Shown here in pieces: positions 11,086 through 24,389 of a stretch of 64,000 nucleotides of DNA. Position numbers and translations under genes: made by a program. How positions within the stretch are numbered: the stretch's first letter is position 1; every line of letters starts with the position of its first letter. The notes under the pieces are model-generated. The model was given only the letters and a program-made list of their open reading frames with translations. It was not told the DNA's origin and did no database searches. The stretch is from Aselliscus stoliczkanus (taxonomy: Eukaryota > Chordata > Mammalia > Chiroptera > Hipposideridae), in the NCBI GenBank assembly GCA_033961575.1, contig CM066736.1, positions 88,581,352-88,645,351 on the forward strand, written 5' to 3'.

Positions 11086-11614
11086 TTGGTTTTCTTCTTG
11101 TTGTTATTTTTTCCAAAGTCTGAGAGATAAACCAACCCTGTCATACTCTTAGGGATCATTTGCATAAAGAGAGCCTCGTCTGGGTTCATACTGTGGTAAG
11201 AATCCCTAACAAGCAGGGCTGAACCACATTGGCCCATAGGTTTGGCGACCCTATATTAGGAACCACAAATTGAAAGACATGGAAGGGTATTTAGAAGCAG
11301 GCTGAGGCTGTGAAATTGAGGTTGTTTAGGAAACCTTGTGATGGGTGATCTTGATTCCATGGCACTCGGCTTAGTGCATCATGCCTTCCTTGAGCCTTGC
11401 CCCAAATTATCTCAACTTGGCTGGGCCCACCATTGCTTTTTGACCCTTCTCCATCTGAATTGGACTTACTCTTATCCCAGCTAGCTGCTGTGACCTTATT
11501 TACTTTACCATCTGAAAAGACCCCTGTCCCTGGTACGTAGTAGGGGCTCAGTAACCAAGGGCTAGGACAACACATTAATTAATGGGTGACTGACTGGGTG
11601 AGAACCAGTGTGGT

Positions 11615-11830
11615 TTAGGGGAATGTGCACCGGGTTTGGCCCCAGACATATATCAATTTAAACCTTGGTTCCTGGTCTTATTTAATGTGTACACGTGGGC
11701 AACTCATATTATCTTGCTGAGCCTTGGTTTATTCATTTATAAAATGCGACTAGTACCTTGTTGCAAGTGGTTATATGGATCTGAAATACTGAATGTAAAG
11801 TGCTTAACACACTTGGTTGCTTTATTATGA
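11615..11830 (+). repeat. MIR SINE, sense
   Basis: TGTGCACCGGGTTTGGCCCC, then TTCATTTATAAAATGCGACT, ACCTTGTTGCAAGTGG and GTAAAGTGCTTAACACA match the MIR core and tail with heavy divergence. Confidence 0.75.
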
Positions 11831-11839
11831 TGACTGACC

Positions 11840-13035
11840 TTTACCTTTTGAGGGAAATAAACAAAAATTGTTATCCCCATTTGAGAAAATTGAAGCGCAT
11901 TCTCTACACAAGTACCTTGCTTCCCACCTAGTCTTTAATTTGTTTCCTAAGGAAGCCGGTTTTAAAAGAAAACTGCTCTCCCCGCCCTCTCCACCTGCAG
12001 CTCATGCCCCCCTCCCCCCCGGCCCTACCACTACAGGACTGCTAGGTGTCATACATGCTGCGGCCTTTGTTCCGGCCACCCTGCTTTCCTGAGTAGCCCA
12101 AAGACTAGCCAGTAGGCTGAATGAGGCACAGCTCATTTGACTTTCCAGCAAACCTCCTGAGCTATGCGCTCCTTGCTTTCTCTCCTCATCGAGGTGTGCA
12201 CTGGACTGAGAATAGGTCAACTTTGTCTTCTTCTTGGGACCCGTGACACTCCTCACAGTGTGCTTTGGACGTGGGGGACAGGGGAGGAGGAGTTGGCAGA
12301 GCTTCTCCTGAAGCCCACCATCGTGTGGTGGCGACCTGGCGCTGAGATGATTGCCCTTCTTGCTTCAGCAACTCCAGCTGCTCACCAGCCGCCTGACACA
12401 CGCCTGGCCCAGCATAGGCCTCGGCTCACACCACAGGTCTGGCTCTTTCCTGAACAGTGTGATGAGCCCAAGCCCCTCCCACCACTGAGAGCAGAAAGCC
12501 TTAACATCAATCGATGTAGCTGCCCCCACCCCCCGTGCACTGTGACCCCCACTGCCCTGAAAGCAGGGGCTCATCAGGGTCAGTGCCAGCCAGCCTTCCT
12601 ACATGTGCTCCCACCTCTAATCTAATTACGGCCTGATCACCAAATTAAAACGGATCTCATGGGAGCTGTGGCTCCAGAGGGAGTTCCACGAGTCCCCCCC
12701 ATGCTGTTCATTTCCTCAGCTTTGTCTGAGAACTGCCTACAGCCCAGGAAGCGGCTGGTGCTCCAGAGAGGAAGACGGAGGTTTTGCCCAGCTAAACCGC
12801 CTGGGGCCTGGTTTGGACCCTTGGGTGGGAGAGGGCTGGGCAGTGAATGAGCACCAGCCAGTTGAAGCAGGAGGATGCCCAGCTTTGTTTTCACTGGGTT
12901 CCTAATTCTTCAGTTCCAAAGACCACTAGATCAACATAAGAATTAGAAGTTATGTAATTGAGAGACTCCCTGAAGGAATAAACTTTTGGAACAGATGGAC
13001 AAGTTCAGTTAATGACTAATAGAAGGGGAAAGGCA
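11840..13035. other. Intron sequence, nothing recognised
   Basis: C-rich stretch around 11980-12030. The 153-codon open frame at 12164-12625 has no domain and shows no exon-like boundary. 12635-12900 is GC-rich and unique. Confidence 0.4.
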
Positions 13036-13039
13036 GTGA

Positions 13040-13545
13040 ACTTTGTTTAAAGATCACCCATCCATGCTGCTGCACCTGTACCCAGCTGGTCGCTTCTGAT
13101 TGCTGGATCGCGTTTCACAGTGTGTGCCTGCCACGCTTAACTCTCCCCTTCCCTCAGGGCGGGGCACTTGATTGTCTACAGTCACCGCTGCCACAAAATG
13201 CTGTGAAGAATACCTCTCGTGGTGCCCTTTATGGACCTGTATGAGAGGTTTTCTGGGACATCTGTACTCAGCAGCGGCAGTGCTGGATTACAGGGTGAGG
13301 TATGATTTGACAGTGGTACTTACAGTTTGGCTCCCAGCGAGGCTGCACCAGCCTCCCCCCGACAGTGCGTGGAGTCCAAGAATCCTATGTCCTCACCAGC
13401 ACCTGGCCTTTTCCAGCTTTCTAACTTTCGTTAATATGTTGAATTTAAGTGATATCTTGTTTTAATGTGCATTTCTCTAATAATAAATGAGCTCGAGGCT
13501 CTCTTCATTTACTTAATAATAATAGTAATGATCTTTTTTGTTTGT
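13040..13545 (-). mobile_element. Old L1 fragment, antisense
   Basis: GCAGTGCTGGATTACAGGGT, CCTCACCAGCACCTGG, TTTCTAACTTTCGTTAATAT and AATGTGCATTTCTCTAATAA are reverse-complement L1 ORF2 C-terminal sequence. Strongly diverged. Confidence 0.65.
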
Positions 13546-13699
13546 TTCCTTTTCTGGGAATTGACCCTTCATATTCTTGCCTCATTTTTCTGTTGGGCTT
13601 CCTGACCCTAGCACCACTGTCAAACACTGAATTGAGGCAAAGTGCTCCTACAGACAGTTAGCTACCTGGGAGTCAATATAGGGAAATAAGGGGCAAAAT

Positions 13700-13945
13700 A
13701 GCAGAGTGATAAGGACAAGGACTTTGTAGCCAGACTGCCCAGGTTCAAATCCCACCTCTGCTCCTTAACAGCTGAATGACCCTGGACAAGTTATTTAACT
13801 GCTCAGTGCCTTAGTTTTCTTATGTATAACCTACCTCATAGGGTTGTTGTGAAGATTAAGTGCATTTCTGTGTGTGTGTGTGTGTACAGTGTTTAAAATA
13901 GCGCTTGGCATGTAAGAAGACATACAAATGTTAGCTTTCATTATT
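13700..13945 (+). repeat. Near full-length MIR, sense, with TG microsatellite
   Basis: AGACTGCCCAGGTTCAAATC, GCTGAATGACCCTGGACAAG, CTACCTCATAGGGTTGTTGT and AGCGCTTGGCATGTAAGAAG follow the whole MIR consensus. A (TG)n run of about 18 bp sits at 13869-13886 within the tail. Confidence 0.92.
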
Positions 13946-15170
13946 AGACTGTCTTCCTCCTACTTAGCTACTCTGTACCCTTGAGAAAATAGATACCTGT
14001 ACTAGCAGGCAGTAGAAACAAGGCAGAGAGAAAACATCTCTCAGCCTAGAATCAGAACTCACCATTCCTACTCATATGTGTAACTCTTGCCAAGGTCTTG
14101 GGCTCTGGGCCTGTGTCCTCCTTTCTGCCTCAGGCCAACCTTCCAGACCTGACCATTTCTGATTAGCCAGATTTCCAGGCCTGCAGTGCTCGCCCCCTCC
14201 CCCTAATCTATCCAATTGCTGCTCCTCCTGCAGCCTGTCAGGTTGATGCTATCCCTCACAACCTTCACCTTCAATATTTGCAAGGCCCAGTCTTTTTGGT
14301 GAGTCATTTCACTTGGGGAGAAATTAGAACAGATTCTGATGAGCACACAGGAAGGCAAGCACTGCTACTAGAGCCAAGTCACTAAAGGACAAACCTCCAT
14401 TCTCTTGGGCTATAGACATTTTCTGACTCCACAAATGAGTAAGGGAAATAGGGCGTGTGGAGATTCTCTAGCCTTTGAGGTTGATGCCTGTGCTGGTAGG
14501 CACATCTTTCCACAGACCACCAGAGGCCACATCTGAGCTGGCTGGGAAAATGACTGATATTCTTAAGCCTCTGCTTCAGTGAGTACCTGTGGAGTAATCG
14601 GTGTAGTTCCGTTGACTGGAGATGTTTCCATGGTGTCCTCTGCCCTCTTTAGTCCAGCTATTAAGACCATGAAGGCCTACCCCATACACCAGAGCCCATT
14701 TGGCACCAGCTACTTAAATTTGGCAGTAATGCCTAAACCTGCAAAAGGCAGCCAGTATGCCAGCACCAGAACAGAGGGCAGGCTGCAGTTGTCCCTTAGC
14801 GGATCACCTCAGTAGCAGTGCCTGCCTTCTGATTTTACGGCTGACCCTGCAACCCCTTGTCCGCCAGGTGAGCCATCTCCCCATTTCCCCATGGCAAGTT
14901 ACCTTCTCCCAAATGCAGTTCTGAATTAGGGGATTTCTTTCTGCTTCAGTAAAAAACATCAAAGAGGCAGAAATCACTTCATTTCCAGTCTTCTCACTGG
15001 CACTCCTGGTTTCTGCTTCTTTTGTCTTGCCTTGACCTCTGGTACCAGTGTGTTCCTTGGTTTCTGGCCGCTTACTTGGGTTGTGGTCTATAGTTCTACC
15101 TCAGCCTCTAGTCCTTGCCATCTGACCTGGCTTCTGACGCTGCCTCCCCTCTCTGCTGCCTCGTTTCTGG
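13946..15170. other. Intron sequence, nothing recognised
   Basis: Unique-looking, moderately pyrimidine-rich sequence. Short frames such as 14579-14815 show no protein similarity I recognise. Confidence 0.4.
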
Positions 15171-15186
15171 CCCATGGTTCTATTTT

Positions 15187-15382
15187 TTTTTTTTAATGAA
15201 CTTTATTTATTTATTTGAAATTTTATTGGGGGATCGGGAACAGTGTGTTTTGGGGATCGGGAACAGTGTGTTTTTCCAGGACCCATCAGCTCCAAGTCAA
15301 GTATTTGTCTTCATTCTAGTTGTGGCAACCTTGGTGTTATGAGCCAGCGCTCTAACCATCTGAGCTAACCGGCTGCTCCCCT
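15187..15382 (-). mobile_element. CTCCACAACTAGA-type SINE, antisense, with internal duplication
   Basis: Poly-T, TTTTATTGGGGGATCGGG and CCAGGACCCATCAGCTCCAA are the tail half of this SINE. TTCTAGTTGTGG precedes a degenerate head ending GAGCTAACCGGCTGC. Part of the tail is tandemly doubled (GGGATCGGGAACAGTGTGTT twice, about 15231-15276). Target duplication TGGTTCTATTTT at 15175-15186 and 15383-15394. Confidence 0.9.
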
Positions 15383-15394
15383 TGGTTCTATTTT

Positions 15395-16370
15395 GACTGT
15401 GAACTTCCTGGCACTCCCTGGACCTGGCCTACTGCTAAGCCTGTTCTTACCAGCCTTGCCTTAGCTTTCTCTAACCTGGCTAGTCTCTTACCCTGTTTCT
15501 GCCCTGCGGTATCACACAGGTCCATAAAGTTCTTTTGGCCATCAAGGCTAGCTTTGGTCACCGGAGCTAACCATAGTCATGTAGCCCTCTAGTCTGATTT
15601 GGGCTGGCTTCTTCAAGAAGGACCTGATCCCTGTGGAGCTCTGGGTTAGATGTTTTGTAAGTACGTGATGGCTGTTAGATAAAAAGCCTACTAGCCTTCT
15701 GGCGAGGTGTTTGGTGCTACTCTTGGCCACTGAACAGCCACTGTTTCTTTAGTTCTAGTTATACCCCACAGTGGGGCTGCTGCCTTTTGAGTTTTATTAA
15801 AAGTGAAAGAAATCTTCTCTGAGGTTGCAGAATGAGTCATGAGTTTGAATGCTTACCCTCTTTGGCCTCCAAGTTTGTGAAGTGAATGCCCATTCCCTTT
15901 GATTGAGTTAGCAACCCCAGGGCCCAGCCTCGTCACTCTTCTGTCCCCATCCTGCCAGACCACTGTCTGCCCTCCAGGGCCAAGGGCAGCATACTCGGTT
16001 GCTTGGACACGTCTTGCAGCCTGCAAATTGGACAGATAGAATCAATACCCATGAACCTGGAGAGGTCCAGGTAGCACAGTTAGTGACACTAGCTGCCTGA
16101 AGGGACAGCCTGCCATGGGAGGTGGTATGATTGAATGGTGATTAGACACAGCAGCCGAGGATTAACCAAATTATGTCCCTTTGAGTTTAGATCGACAAAC
16201 CCTTCTCACTTGGATTTTAAAACAACCAACTTGTACAGAAAATAGAAGCGCTGCCTTCTTAATATAGGGCTGTGCCAGCATGAATCCTGGGGATGGTCAG
16301 GTACAGATCCGGTGTGCACTTCAGCCCAGACTCATGTTATTATCACCAAGATTATGTGGACAGAGGGTTG
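15395..16370. other. Intron sequence, nothing recognised
   Basis: Unique sequence with no splice-flanked coding similarity and no clear repeat. Confidence 0.4.
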
Positions 16371-16374
16371 AGAA

Positions 16375-16570
16375 CTCATATTTATGAAGCTCCTTCTGTG
16401 TGCCGGGCACTATGGAGTTTTACATGCTTACCTCATAACCTACAGGGGAGGCATCTCTGGTATGGAAATGGAGCCTCAGAGGTTTACTAAATTGTCCAGA
16501 ATCACAGCCAGTAAATGGTGGAGCTTTGATTTGAATCCAGATCCCTCTGTACTTGTTATAAAATGACATA
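16375..16570 (-). repeat. MIR SINE, antisense
   Basis: TTATGAAGCTCCTTCTGTGTGCCGGGCAC (read in pieces), GGAAATGGAGCCTCAGAGG and TTTGAATCCAGATCCCTCTG follow the antisense MIR order. Confidence 0.75.
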
Positions 16571-16976
16571 CTGTCTTCCCAGTTTAAGTGTCTTAGTTCA
16601 TACTTCTCTTGATTTCTTCACAGCCCAACCACAGGGCCAGGTACAGAGTAATAACTAAAGTTCGCTGAACACTTGTTATATATATGAGGTACTGTTCTAA
16701 GCATTGTACATACATTACATACTTCACATACATTAACCCAGCCATATGAGCTACTTTTGTTACACCTGATAATTACAACATTGCAAAATGATTTTCTAAT
16801 TTCATCCTTTCATCTACATTTATTGTCACTCTACAGTAAGGAAGAGTTGTCCCTTTCCCCCCATTGACTTATGAATTTGTTTTCAATATGGACTCATGGA
16901 ATCTTAATTTTACTCAATGGGCTAGAATCCATTGCTGTCATTATTCATGTTGATGCTCAGATTGTCCCAGATTTTA

Positions 16977-17087
16977 TTTTATTTTTTTTTTTAGAGGGCA
17001 GTGTCACTGGCCCTCATATGTGGGATCTGAACCGGGGCCACTGGCGTCCCAGGCCAGCTCTTAACCACCGTGCCACTCGGCCGGCCC
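16977..17087 (-). mobile_element. Compact SINE, antisense, perfect 18-bp target duplication
   Basis: Poly-T, GAGGGCAGTGTCACTGGCCC and CACTCGGCCGGCCC. Flanked by AGATTGTCCCAGATTTTA at 16959-16976 and 17088-17105 without mismatch, so a fairly recent insertion, here into an antisense MIR-like stretch. Confidence 0.95.
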
Positions 17088-17734
17088 AGATTGTCCCAGA
17101 TTTTAAAGCCAATGTTCTTACTCTCTGTGCCACACTAGTTAGGTTGCCTACCTATAACAGCCTTTTTGTACCCTCTTAGTTTTTAATCTTCTAGGAAAAG
17201 GAAAACTAGTTCCAATCTTATCCAAAGTGTGTGTAAACTAGAGTAAGTGGTCTCCAAGTGAGAACCTGACAGACTGTGCTCTGAATTAAATAAATAAGTT
17301 TTAGACATGGATTTTCGCTGCTTAGGGACCCTTCTCATTTCTCTTTGGGATCTGAATCCACATCCTGGATAAATTACCTATGACAGGTAATTCTTAAGAT
17401 CCTTTTAAGTAAGGTGAGTAGACACAGGAGACTCTCCTGACCATGTTAGATCAGATGTGGAGGAACGTCAGCTACATGAGAAGTGGATTCTGATTCTCTG
17501 ACTTACCTATAAGGACTGTGTGTTTGTGTGCATGGGAATTATTGAAACTCATTCATCCATTTGGCAAATAATTGAGCCTGGTCCTGTGCTTGTCAAAGAA
17601 AATGAAATTCAAACCAGATAGTACAGGGAAACCATTAACACTGCTGGTTACAGATATTGAAAAATTAACAAGGAAGAGAAAAACTAAAACTATACTTATG
17701 CTTTTTAATAGTTACGATAATTAGAGTAATTTTT

Positions 17735-18118
17735 TTTTTTTTTAAGATTTTATTGGGGAATTGGGGAAGGAGAACAGCCAAGTTGTTGTCCTTCAGTCTT
17801 AGTTGTGGAGGGCGCAGCTAGCTCAGTTCCAAGTCCAGTCACCATCCAGCTGCCTGTTGGCAGATCTCAGCCGCTCAGCTCAAGGTGCCGTGTTCAATCT
17901 TAGTTGCGCATAGGCGTAGCCCACCATCCCATGCAGGAGTCGAACCAGCAACCTTGTTGTTGGGAGCATGTTCTCACCAGCTGAGCCATCCTGCCACCTT
18001 TTGGCAGCTCAGCAGCAGCTCAGCTCGGACGCAGCTCACTGGCTTATGTGGGAATCAAACCACCAACCCTGTTGCTCAGAGCTCACGCTCTTAACCAACT
18101 GAGCCACTCAACTGGCCC
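17735..18118 (-). mobile_element. Dimeric tRNA-derived SINE, antisense
   Basis: AAGATTTTATTGGGGAATTG tail, TTAGTTGTGGAGGGCGCAGC body, then two heads (GGAGTCGAACCAGCAACC and GGAATCAAACCACCAACC). Target duplication AATTAGAGTAATTTTT at 17719-17734 and 18119-18134. Same architecture as the element at 164-522. Confidence 0.93.
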
Positions 18119-18169
18119 AATTAGAGTAATTTTTAAAAATCTTAGCCATTTATACCTTCTAAAGCATTA

Positions 18170-18835
18170 ACAGTTTTGAAGGTCAGTAAGCAGAAGATTA
18201 ACATACTCAGAGAAAAAAATGGACAAAAGACATGAATGAACGATTTGTGAGAAGAGAAACACAACTGACTGTTAAACCTCACTATTCATTGAAATAGCAG
18301 TTTAATTCCATTTTCTGCTTACCAGCTTAACACATTATGAAAAAGAAAACAATACTCTCTTTTGGTAAAAGGAAAGCACAACAGTTACTCTCCTGTATCC
18401 TTTGCTGGCGAGAATTAAACCCAGTACAATCTTTCTGAAAGGTAATTTGAGATGTTTGTCAAAACTCTTAAAAAGGCTTCTACTTTTGACCTAGAACTTC
18501 ATCTAGGAATTTATTCAAAGGAAAATAATCAGAGATATTAAAAAATAATCTAATTGTTTTTACAATAGAGGATTGGCTAATTAGAGTGTAGAATATAGCC
18601 TTATAGTGGAATATTATGCAGTTGTTAAAAAAACGTGTGGTAGACAAATATTTAAAACATGGAAGGTGTGTGTGTATGTGTGTGTTTAGAGAGAGTTTAT
18701 ATATGATCCTATTTTTATAAAAAAATGTATCTATACATTGAAAAAGCTGGAAGGATGGTGTATATTCTAAAACATTTTCTTGTTGAGTACATTTTCTGAA
18801 TTTTCTATAGTGAATATGAGGAGCCCTTTTTGTAT
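18170..18835 (+). mobile_element. Old L1 fragment, sense
   Basis: GGACAAAAGACATGAATGAA, ATTTATTCAAAGGAAAATAA, AGTGGAATATTATGCAGTTG and AAAAAAATGTATCTATACAT are degraded L1 ORF2-end and 3' UTR wording. A TG-rich run lies at 18667-18686. Confidence 0.65.
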
Positions 18836-19194
18836 TAGAAAACAAAGCATTAGCAGGACCATTACATCATAGAAGGGAAGCTAACATATATAGAGCACTT
18901 CCTGGATCAAACACCATGCTTGCGGCTTTATGCATTTCCCTAATTCAGCCATATACTGACCCTGTGGAGGCTCTGCCTCTGGCCCTCCTCCCTCCAGTCC
19001 ATTCACACACAGCCACTGGAGTGATTCTTCCAATAGCAAAGGTTTGGGAGGAAAAACCCCAAACTAGAAATAGTGGTTACCATTGGGAATTAGATTAAGG
19101 AGCTGGCTATACTGGGAGACTCATTTTTTAATTTAATATTTCAACATAGTTTGCATTTTTTACAGTATGTATATCTTTTGAAGTGGGGAAGAAC

Positions 19195-19615
19195 AGCATA
19201 TGTTGTCCTGTTACCTCCCCCTTTAAGCCCTTCAGTGGCTTACCTCATCTCCCACAGCTTGTCCACTCACACTCTTTTCCAGCTCTGCTTGCTTCAAGTG
19301 AAGCACTGTGCACCAGGATTTGTAAAAGCTTGGGGTCCTCGCACTTCACTACCCCAGATCTAGCTATCAGCCTTCAAGTCTTCAGTACCTTAAAAACCAC
19401 ATGCTCCGGGAGGCCTTTTTTGATGCCCTCTTTTGGATTCCCACTGCAAACGGTACCTCTTCCATCATAGCCTTTATCACACTTTGCTGTCATTTTATGT
19501 TAAATTGTTGTCCTTCCCCGAAGACTATGAGCTCCATGAAGGCACGGACCCTAGCACCTGGAACAGTGACTAGAACATAGTAAGCATTTGATAAGTAATT
19601 GTTGAATAAGCACTT
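19195..19615 (+). repeat. L2 LINE 3' end, sense
   Basis: TTTAAGCCCTTCAGTGGCTT, CTCCGGGAGGCCTTTTTTGA, AGACTATGAGCTCCATGAAG and ATAAGTAATTGTTGAATAAG match the L2 3' end in order. Confidence 0.8.
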
Positions 19616-19693
19616 CGTCTTTTATAGTTGGGGAAAGATAGCCTTAGAGAGGTGTTAAATAACTTGCCCGGAGGTGCTGTCTCTCTTTTTCTT

Positions 19694-19843
19694 TTTTTTT
19701 TTTTTTATAGCTGAGCCATCCTGCCACCTGTTGGCAGCTCAGCTCGGGCCAGGAATCCAACCAGCAACCCTGTTGCTCAGAGCTCTCACTCTTTTTTTTT
19801 TGAGTGAGCTCTTAATCAACTGAGCCACTTGGCCGGCCCTTTC
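19694..19843 (-). mobile_element. SINE of the 'GGCAGGATGGCTCAGC' tail type, antisense
   Basis: GCTGAGCCATCCTGCCACCT tail side, AGCAACCCTGTTGCTCAGAG head side, ending CACTTGGCCGGCCC. Contains an internal T-run beside a short inverted sequence (GAGCTCTCACTC / GAGTGAGCTC). Target duplication TCTCTCTTTTTCTT at 19680-19693 and 19844-19857. Confidence 0.88.
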
Positions 19844-19857
19844 TCTCTCTTTTTCTT

Positions 19858-21160
<1,303 letters not shown>

Positions 21161-21169
21161 TAACCCAGA

Positions 21170-22860
21170 AGGCTTGGAACAGATGTCCTCCACAGCCCCT
21201 TCGGGCTCTATAATTTATGTCACTTCAGAAGTCTTGGGGAATAAATTAGAAGCCTGATTTTATGAATGGAGGAGGGGCCTTCCAACTGGTGTTCTTCCCA
21301 AAGCACCTTAGCCTGTGGCGCCTCAGATGAGCAGGCGATGGAGCAGGTTTCCATAAAATAATTAAGGCATCTGCATGGAATGTGGATTTGTTCCTGTCTA
21401 CTTCCTGCAGACTTACCTTGTCCCTTGCCTGCCCAGGACTAGAAAGTGGCCTCACTGGTTTCTTCAGCCTCAGAAGTGCCTCAACACTACTCTAAACGCT
21501 GCCTTTTTCTTCCTCCTATGTGTAAAATACAGTCCTATCTCTGGGACATGCCTTTCAACTTGCTGTATGACCCAGGACAAATAGTGGACCTCCTCTGTGC
21601 CTGGATGTCTATGTTATCAATTGGAGTGGTCATCGGTGTCTACCCAGGACGTCATGTGTGTGGTTGTCTTCAGAAGAAAGAGGCAGTGTACACCTGTCCT
21701 AGGGCTTGACACATGTCTGTTCAAGGGTACCTGGGGAAGTCAGTCCCTGTTGCCTCAAGTGAGTAGTTCTTCAACAGCAGGATTAAGAAAAGGGCAGGTT
21801 GCTTTGACTGCAGACAGAAATGAGTATTTTACATTTACTTTTGCTTGTCCAGACTGGCCCCGCTGCCTGCGCATATCCTGGATCACTCACAGAAGCTGAG
21901 AGCCCTCTCAGGTCCAGCAACAGGGCAGCTGAGCAGTGGCTGCTTGAGGGTTGGCAGTGGTGCCAGTGGGACAGACAGCCATGCTGACTGCCTGAGGGTC
22001 AGAACACTGACTTGGAGGGAGGTTCAGCCAAGGGGAGGAGTGCACTCAGCCATCAGAGCTGTCAGGGTCGCTGCCACATGGATGTGGGTGTGGTAGCCCA
22101 GAGAGGACGTGTCACTGCTACCCCGATTCAGCAGCATGAGGGCAATGTCAAGAGCATCAGAGCATCGCTGCCCAGATGAAGTGTGAAGTTGCCCTTCCCC
22201 GCCTCTCCACCTCTCTAAAGCTGCTCCTTCTGTCAAGCTCCATTGCTGCAGTTAGTTCCTCTTCAAAGCCTTCCCTGTCCTTGGCAATAATTGCAGCCTG
22301 TCCTCAGCTGCTCTTTTGAATGTTCTCTAAGCCTTGGCCTTTTGTATGATTATGTGAACTCGCATCCGCCCATGTCTCTTCCTTCCTCCTCATCTGACAG
22401 TTCCATGTGCAGGCCATGACCTATGCCTTCTTGGATTCCCCACCAAACTGGAGGAATTATGTTCACTTTATGTTTCAAACAGAGGAGAATTTCATGAGTA
22501 CCAAACTTGCCATATATTTGCAGCCTGTTTTGAGGGGACTCAGCTTGTGGGCTGTACTCTCCTCACTCAGACACAGCTTTGCTGCCCTCAGTTCTGTCTT
22601 CTGTTCAGATGCTCTCACCAGAAAGCAAGGAGGAGCATTTGCTGAGAGGGCAGGGCCAGCAAGAAGGGCAGGGATTATTTGAGTGCTTTTTCACCTGCTC
22701 TCAGGATCCCAGCAGGGCTCAGTAAGCATTTCTGATTTCATCGAGTCTCAGAGCTGTGAAGCCATCTAGTCCATTCTCTGCTATTGCGCCAGTCTCCACG
22801 CCTTGCACTCAAGTTTTGTATCTTTGTGTTCTAATGGTTCTCCCTAGGTTGATGCTTATA
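21170..22860. other. Intron sequence, mostly unrecognised
   Basis: Unique-looking sequence. 22260-22340 resembles an L2 piece (TCAAAGCCTTCCCTGTCCTT). No coding similarity. Confidence 0.4.
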
Positions 22861-22865
22861 TTCAA

Positions 22866-22924
22866 TCCTTCCTTCCTTTCTTCCTTCCTTCCTTCCTTCC
22901 TTCCTTCCTTCCTTCCTTCCTTCC
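22866..22924. repeat. (CTTC)n microsatellite
   Basis: Nearly pure tetranucleotide run of about 59 bp, the first of two CTTC tracts in this cluster. Confidence 0.97.
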
Positions 22925-22994
22925 ATTTTAATCAAAGATAGCGCATAAAGTACATGATGGCAGGGATCTTGTCTAACTCAGCAATGCCTGCCTG

Positions 22995-23110
22995 CTTCCT
23001 TCCTTCCTTCCTTCCTTCCTCTTTTTCCTTCCTTCCTTCCTTCCTTCCTTCCTTCCTTCCTTCCTTCCTTTCTTTCTTCTTTCCTTTCTTTCTTTGTTTC
23101 TTTCTTTGTT
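22995..23110. repeat. (CTTC)n/(CTTT)n microsatellite
   Basis: About 116 bp, CTTC grading to CTTT and GTTT at its right end, interrupted once by CTCTTTTT. Confidence 0.97.
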
Positions 23111-23160
23111 TTTGTCAACCTCCTCTGAATTGTTTTAACTTTATTCTAGCCAGCCTACAT

Positions 23161-23220
23161 TCTAGGTAGATAGGTAGGTAGGTAGGTAGGTAGGTAGGTA
23201 GGTAGGTAGGTAGATGGGTA
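23161..23220. repeat. (TAGG)n microsatellite
   Basis: About twelve TAGG/GGTA units with a TAGA or TAGATGGG variant at each edge, separated from the CTTC tract by 50 bp. Confidence 0.97.
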
Positions 23221-24389
23221 GACAACAAAAATATTGGAAAAGGCTGTTATATCCATCATGAAATAAAGATAAAAGTATTAAGTAACTCTTCTTATTCTGC
23301 ATGACCTGCAAATTTAGTGAACAGGCTTTCTATGGATTCACTTGTTCACAAAAAGTTTTTCAAAATTTTATTGATCACATTTTTATATAGCAGGCACTGT
23401 TGAGTTAGACATGATGCCGACCATCATGTACTTTACATGCTAGACTTTGGTTAAAAACTTTATAAGGACTCCATTAAGTACAGAGCCCTGGAACACACGA
23501 TCAGGACAATTTTGAAGCATTATTCAACATTCACAGCTGTAAATCCAACAACCTTTATTTTTTTAGCCCTCATTTCTCTATTATGTCTACAGAATTTTAA
23601 GAGATTTTCTCAGATTTCTTGCTAAAATAAAAATATTTTTAGCATTTGTCATATTTCTTGCCCAGTAACCCTTACCCAAAGGATGTTAGGTTATTCTGGC
23701 ATGCTCTTCTCATCCTTATGGGACCCATACTGTAGTGCCTAAGTGTTTAAGAGCCATTAAAAAAAAAAACATTCTAGAAATTTTGTCAGAATAAACTTAC
23801 TGCTGTATAGTTTGCAAGATCTATTTCTCTTCTGCACTATTTTTTTTTTTTTTTTTAATTCCAGGCTACCTTTGTCTGCCAGTTTTCTGGCAGCCCATCC
23901 GACTTCCCTGATGTATCGATTTGAATGTGTTCTGCTCTCCAAATTCATGGGCTCTTCAGTTAGAAAGTGGCAGTCCTTTAGTATCATCTCAGAGCTTTGC
24001 TCTCTCCTTAGCAGACTAAGCCTTTAGCTTCTCCTTAGCCATATTTTTCTTTCCTTTTTCCATTTAAAGATACCTCATTCTTTCATCCATTCAGCCAATA
24101 GTTATTGATTGCCTACCATATGCAAGGCACTGTATCGAGCTCTTGGTCATTCTCATTGATGAAGGAGACTGAAACCAAAGAATCCTGTGGTTGGTTCTCC
24201 TTTCTTTGGATGGGACTGACTTTTTCACGGGAAGTTACCTGATTTACAGGAATGTGTGAGGAAGGTAGAGCAGAATAAGAGGTACAAGCCCCTTGCTCAG
24301 ATGTGTCTAGGGAAATTCACAGGAAAGTCACAAGCCCAGAAAAGCTGGATCGTCCTTCACTATTAGAGTATAGAGTCCATGTCACGGTC

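Larger units (their letters stand above)
22941..23440. repeat. 51-bp inverted arms enclosing microsatellites
   Basis: Left arm 22941-22991 and right arm 23390-23440 are reverse complements at about 42 of 51 positions. They share TAAAGTACATGATGG and TGTCTAACTCA exactly. The 398-bp spacer holds the second CTTC tract and the TAGG tract. No transposon family was recognised. Confidence 0.8.

Noticed and set aside
18323..18340. TTAACACATTATG as a second piggyBac end
   Set aside because: No matching right end or second TTAA at a suitable distance. Probably chance in old L1 sequence.
22866..23220. Regularly spaced repeats suggesting a CRISPR-like array
   Set aside because: Pure tetranucleotide microsatellites in a vertebrate intron. 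No spacer-repeat structure.
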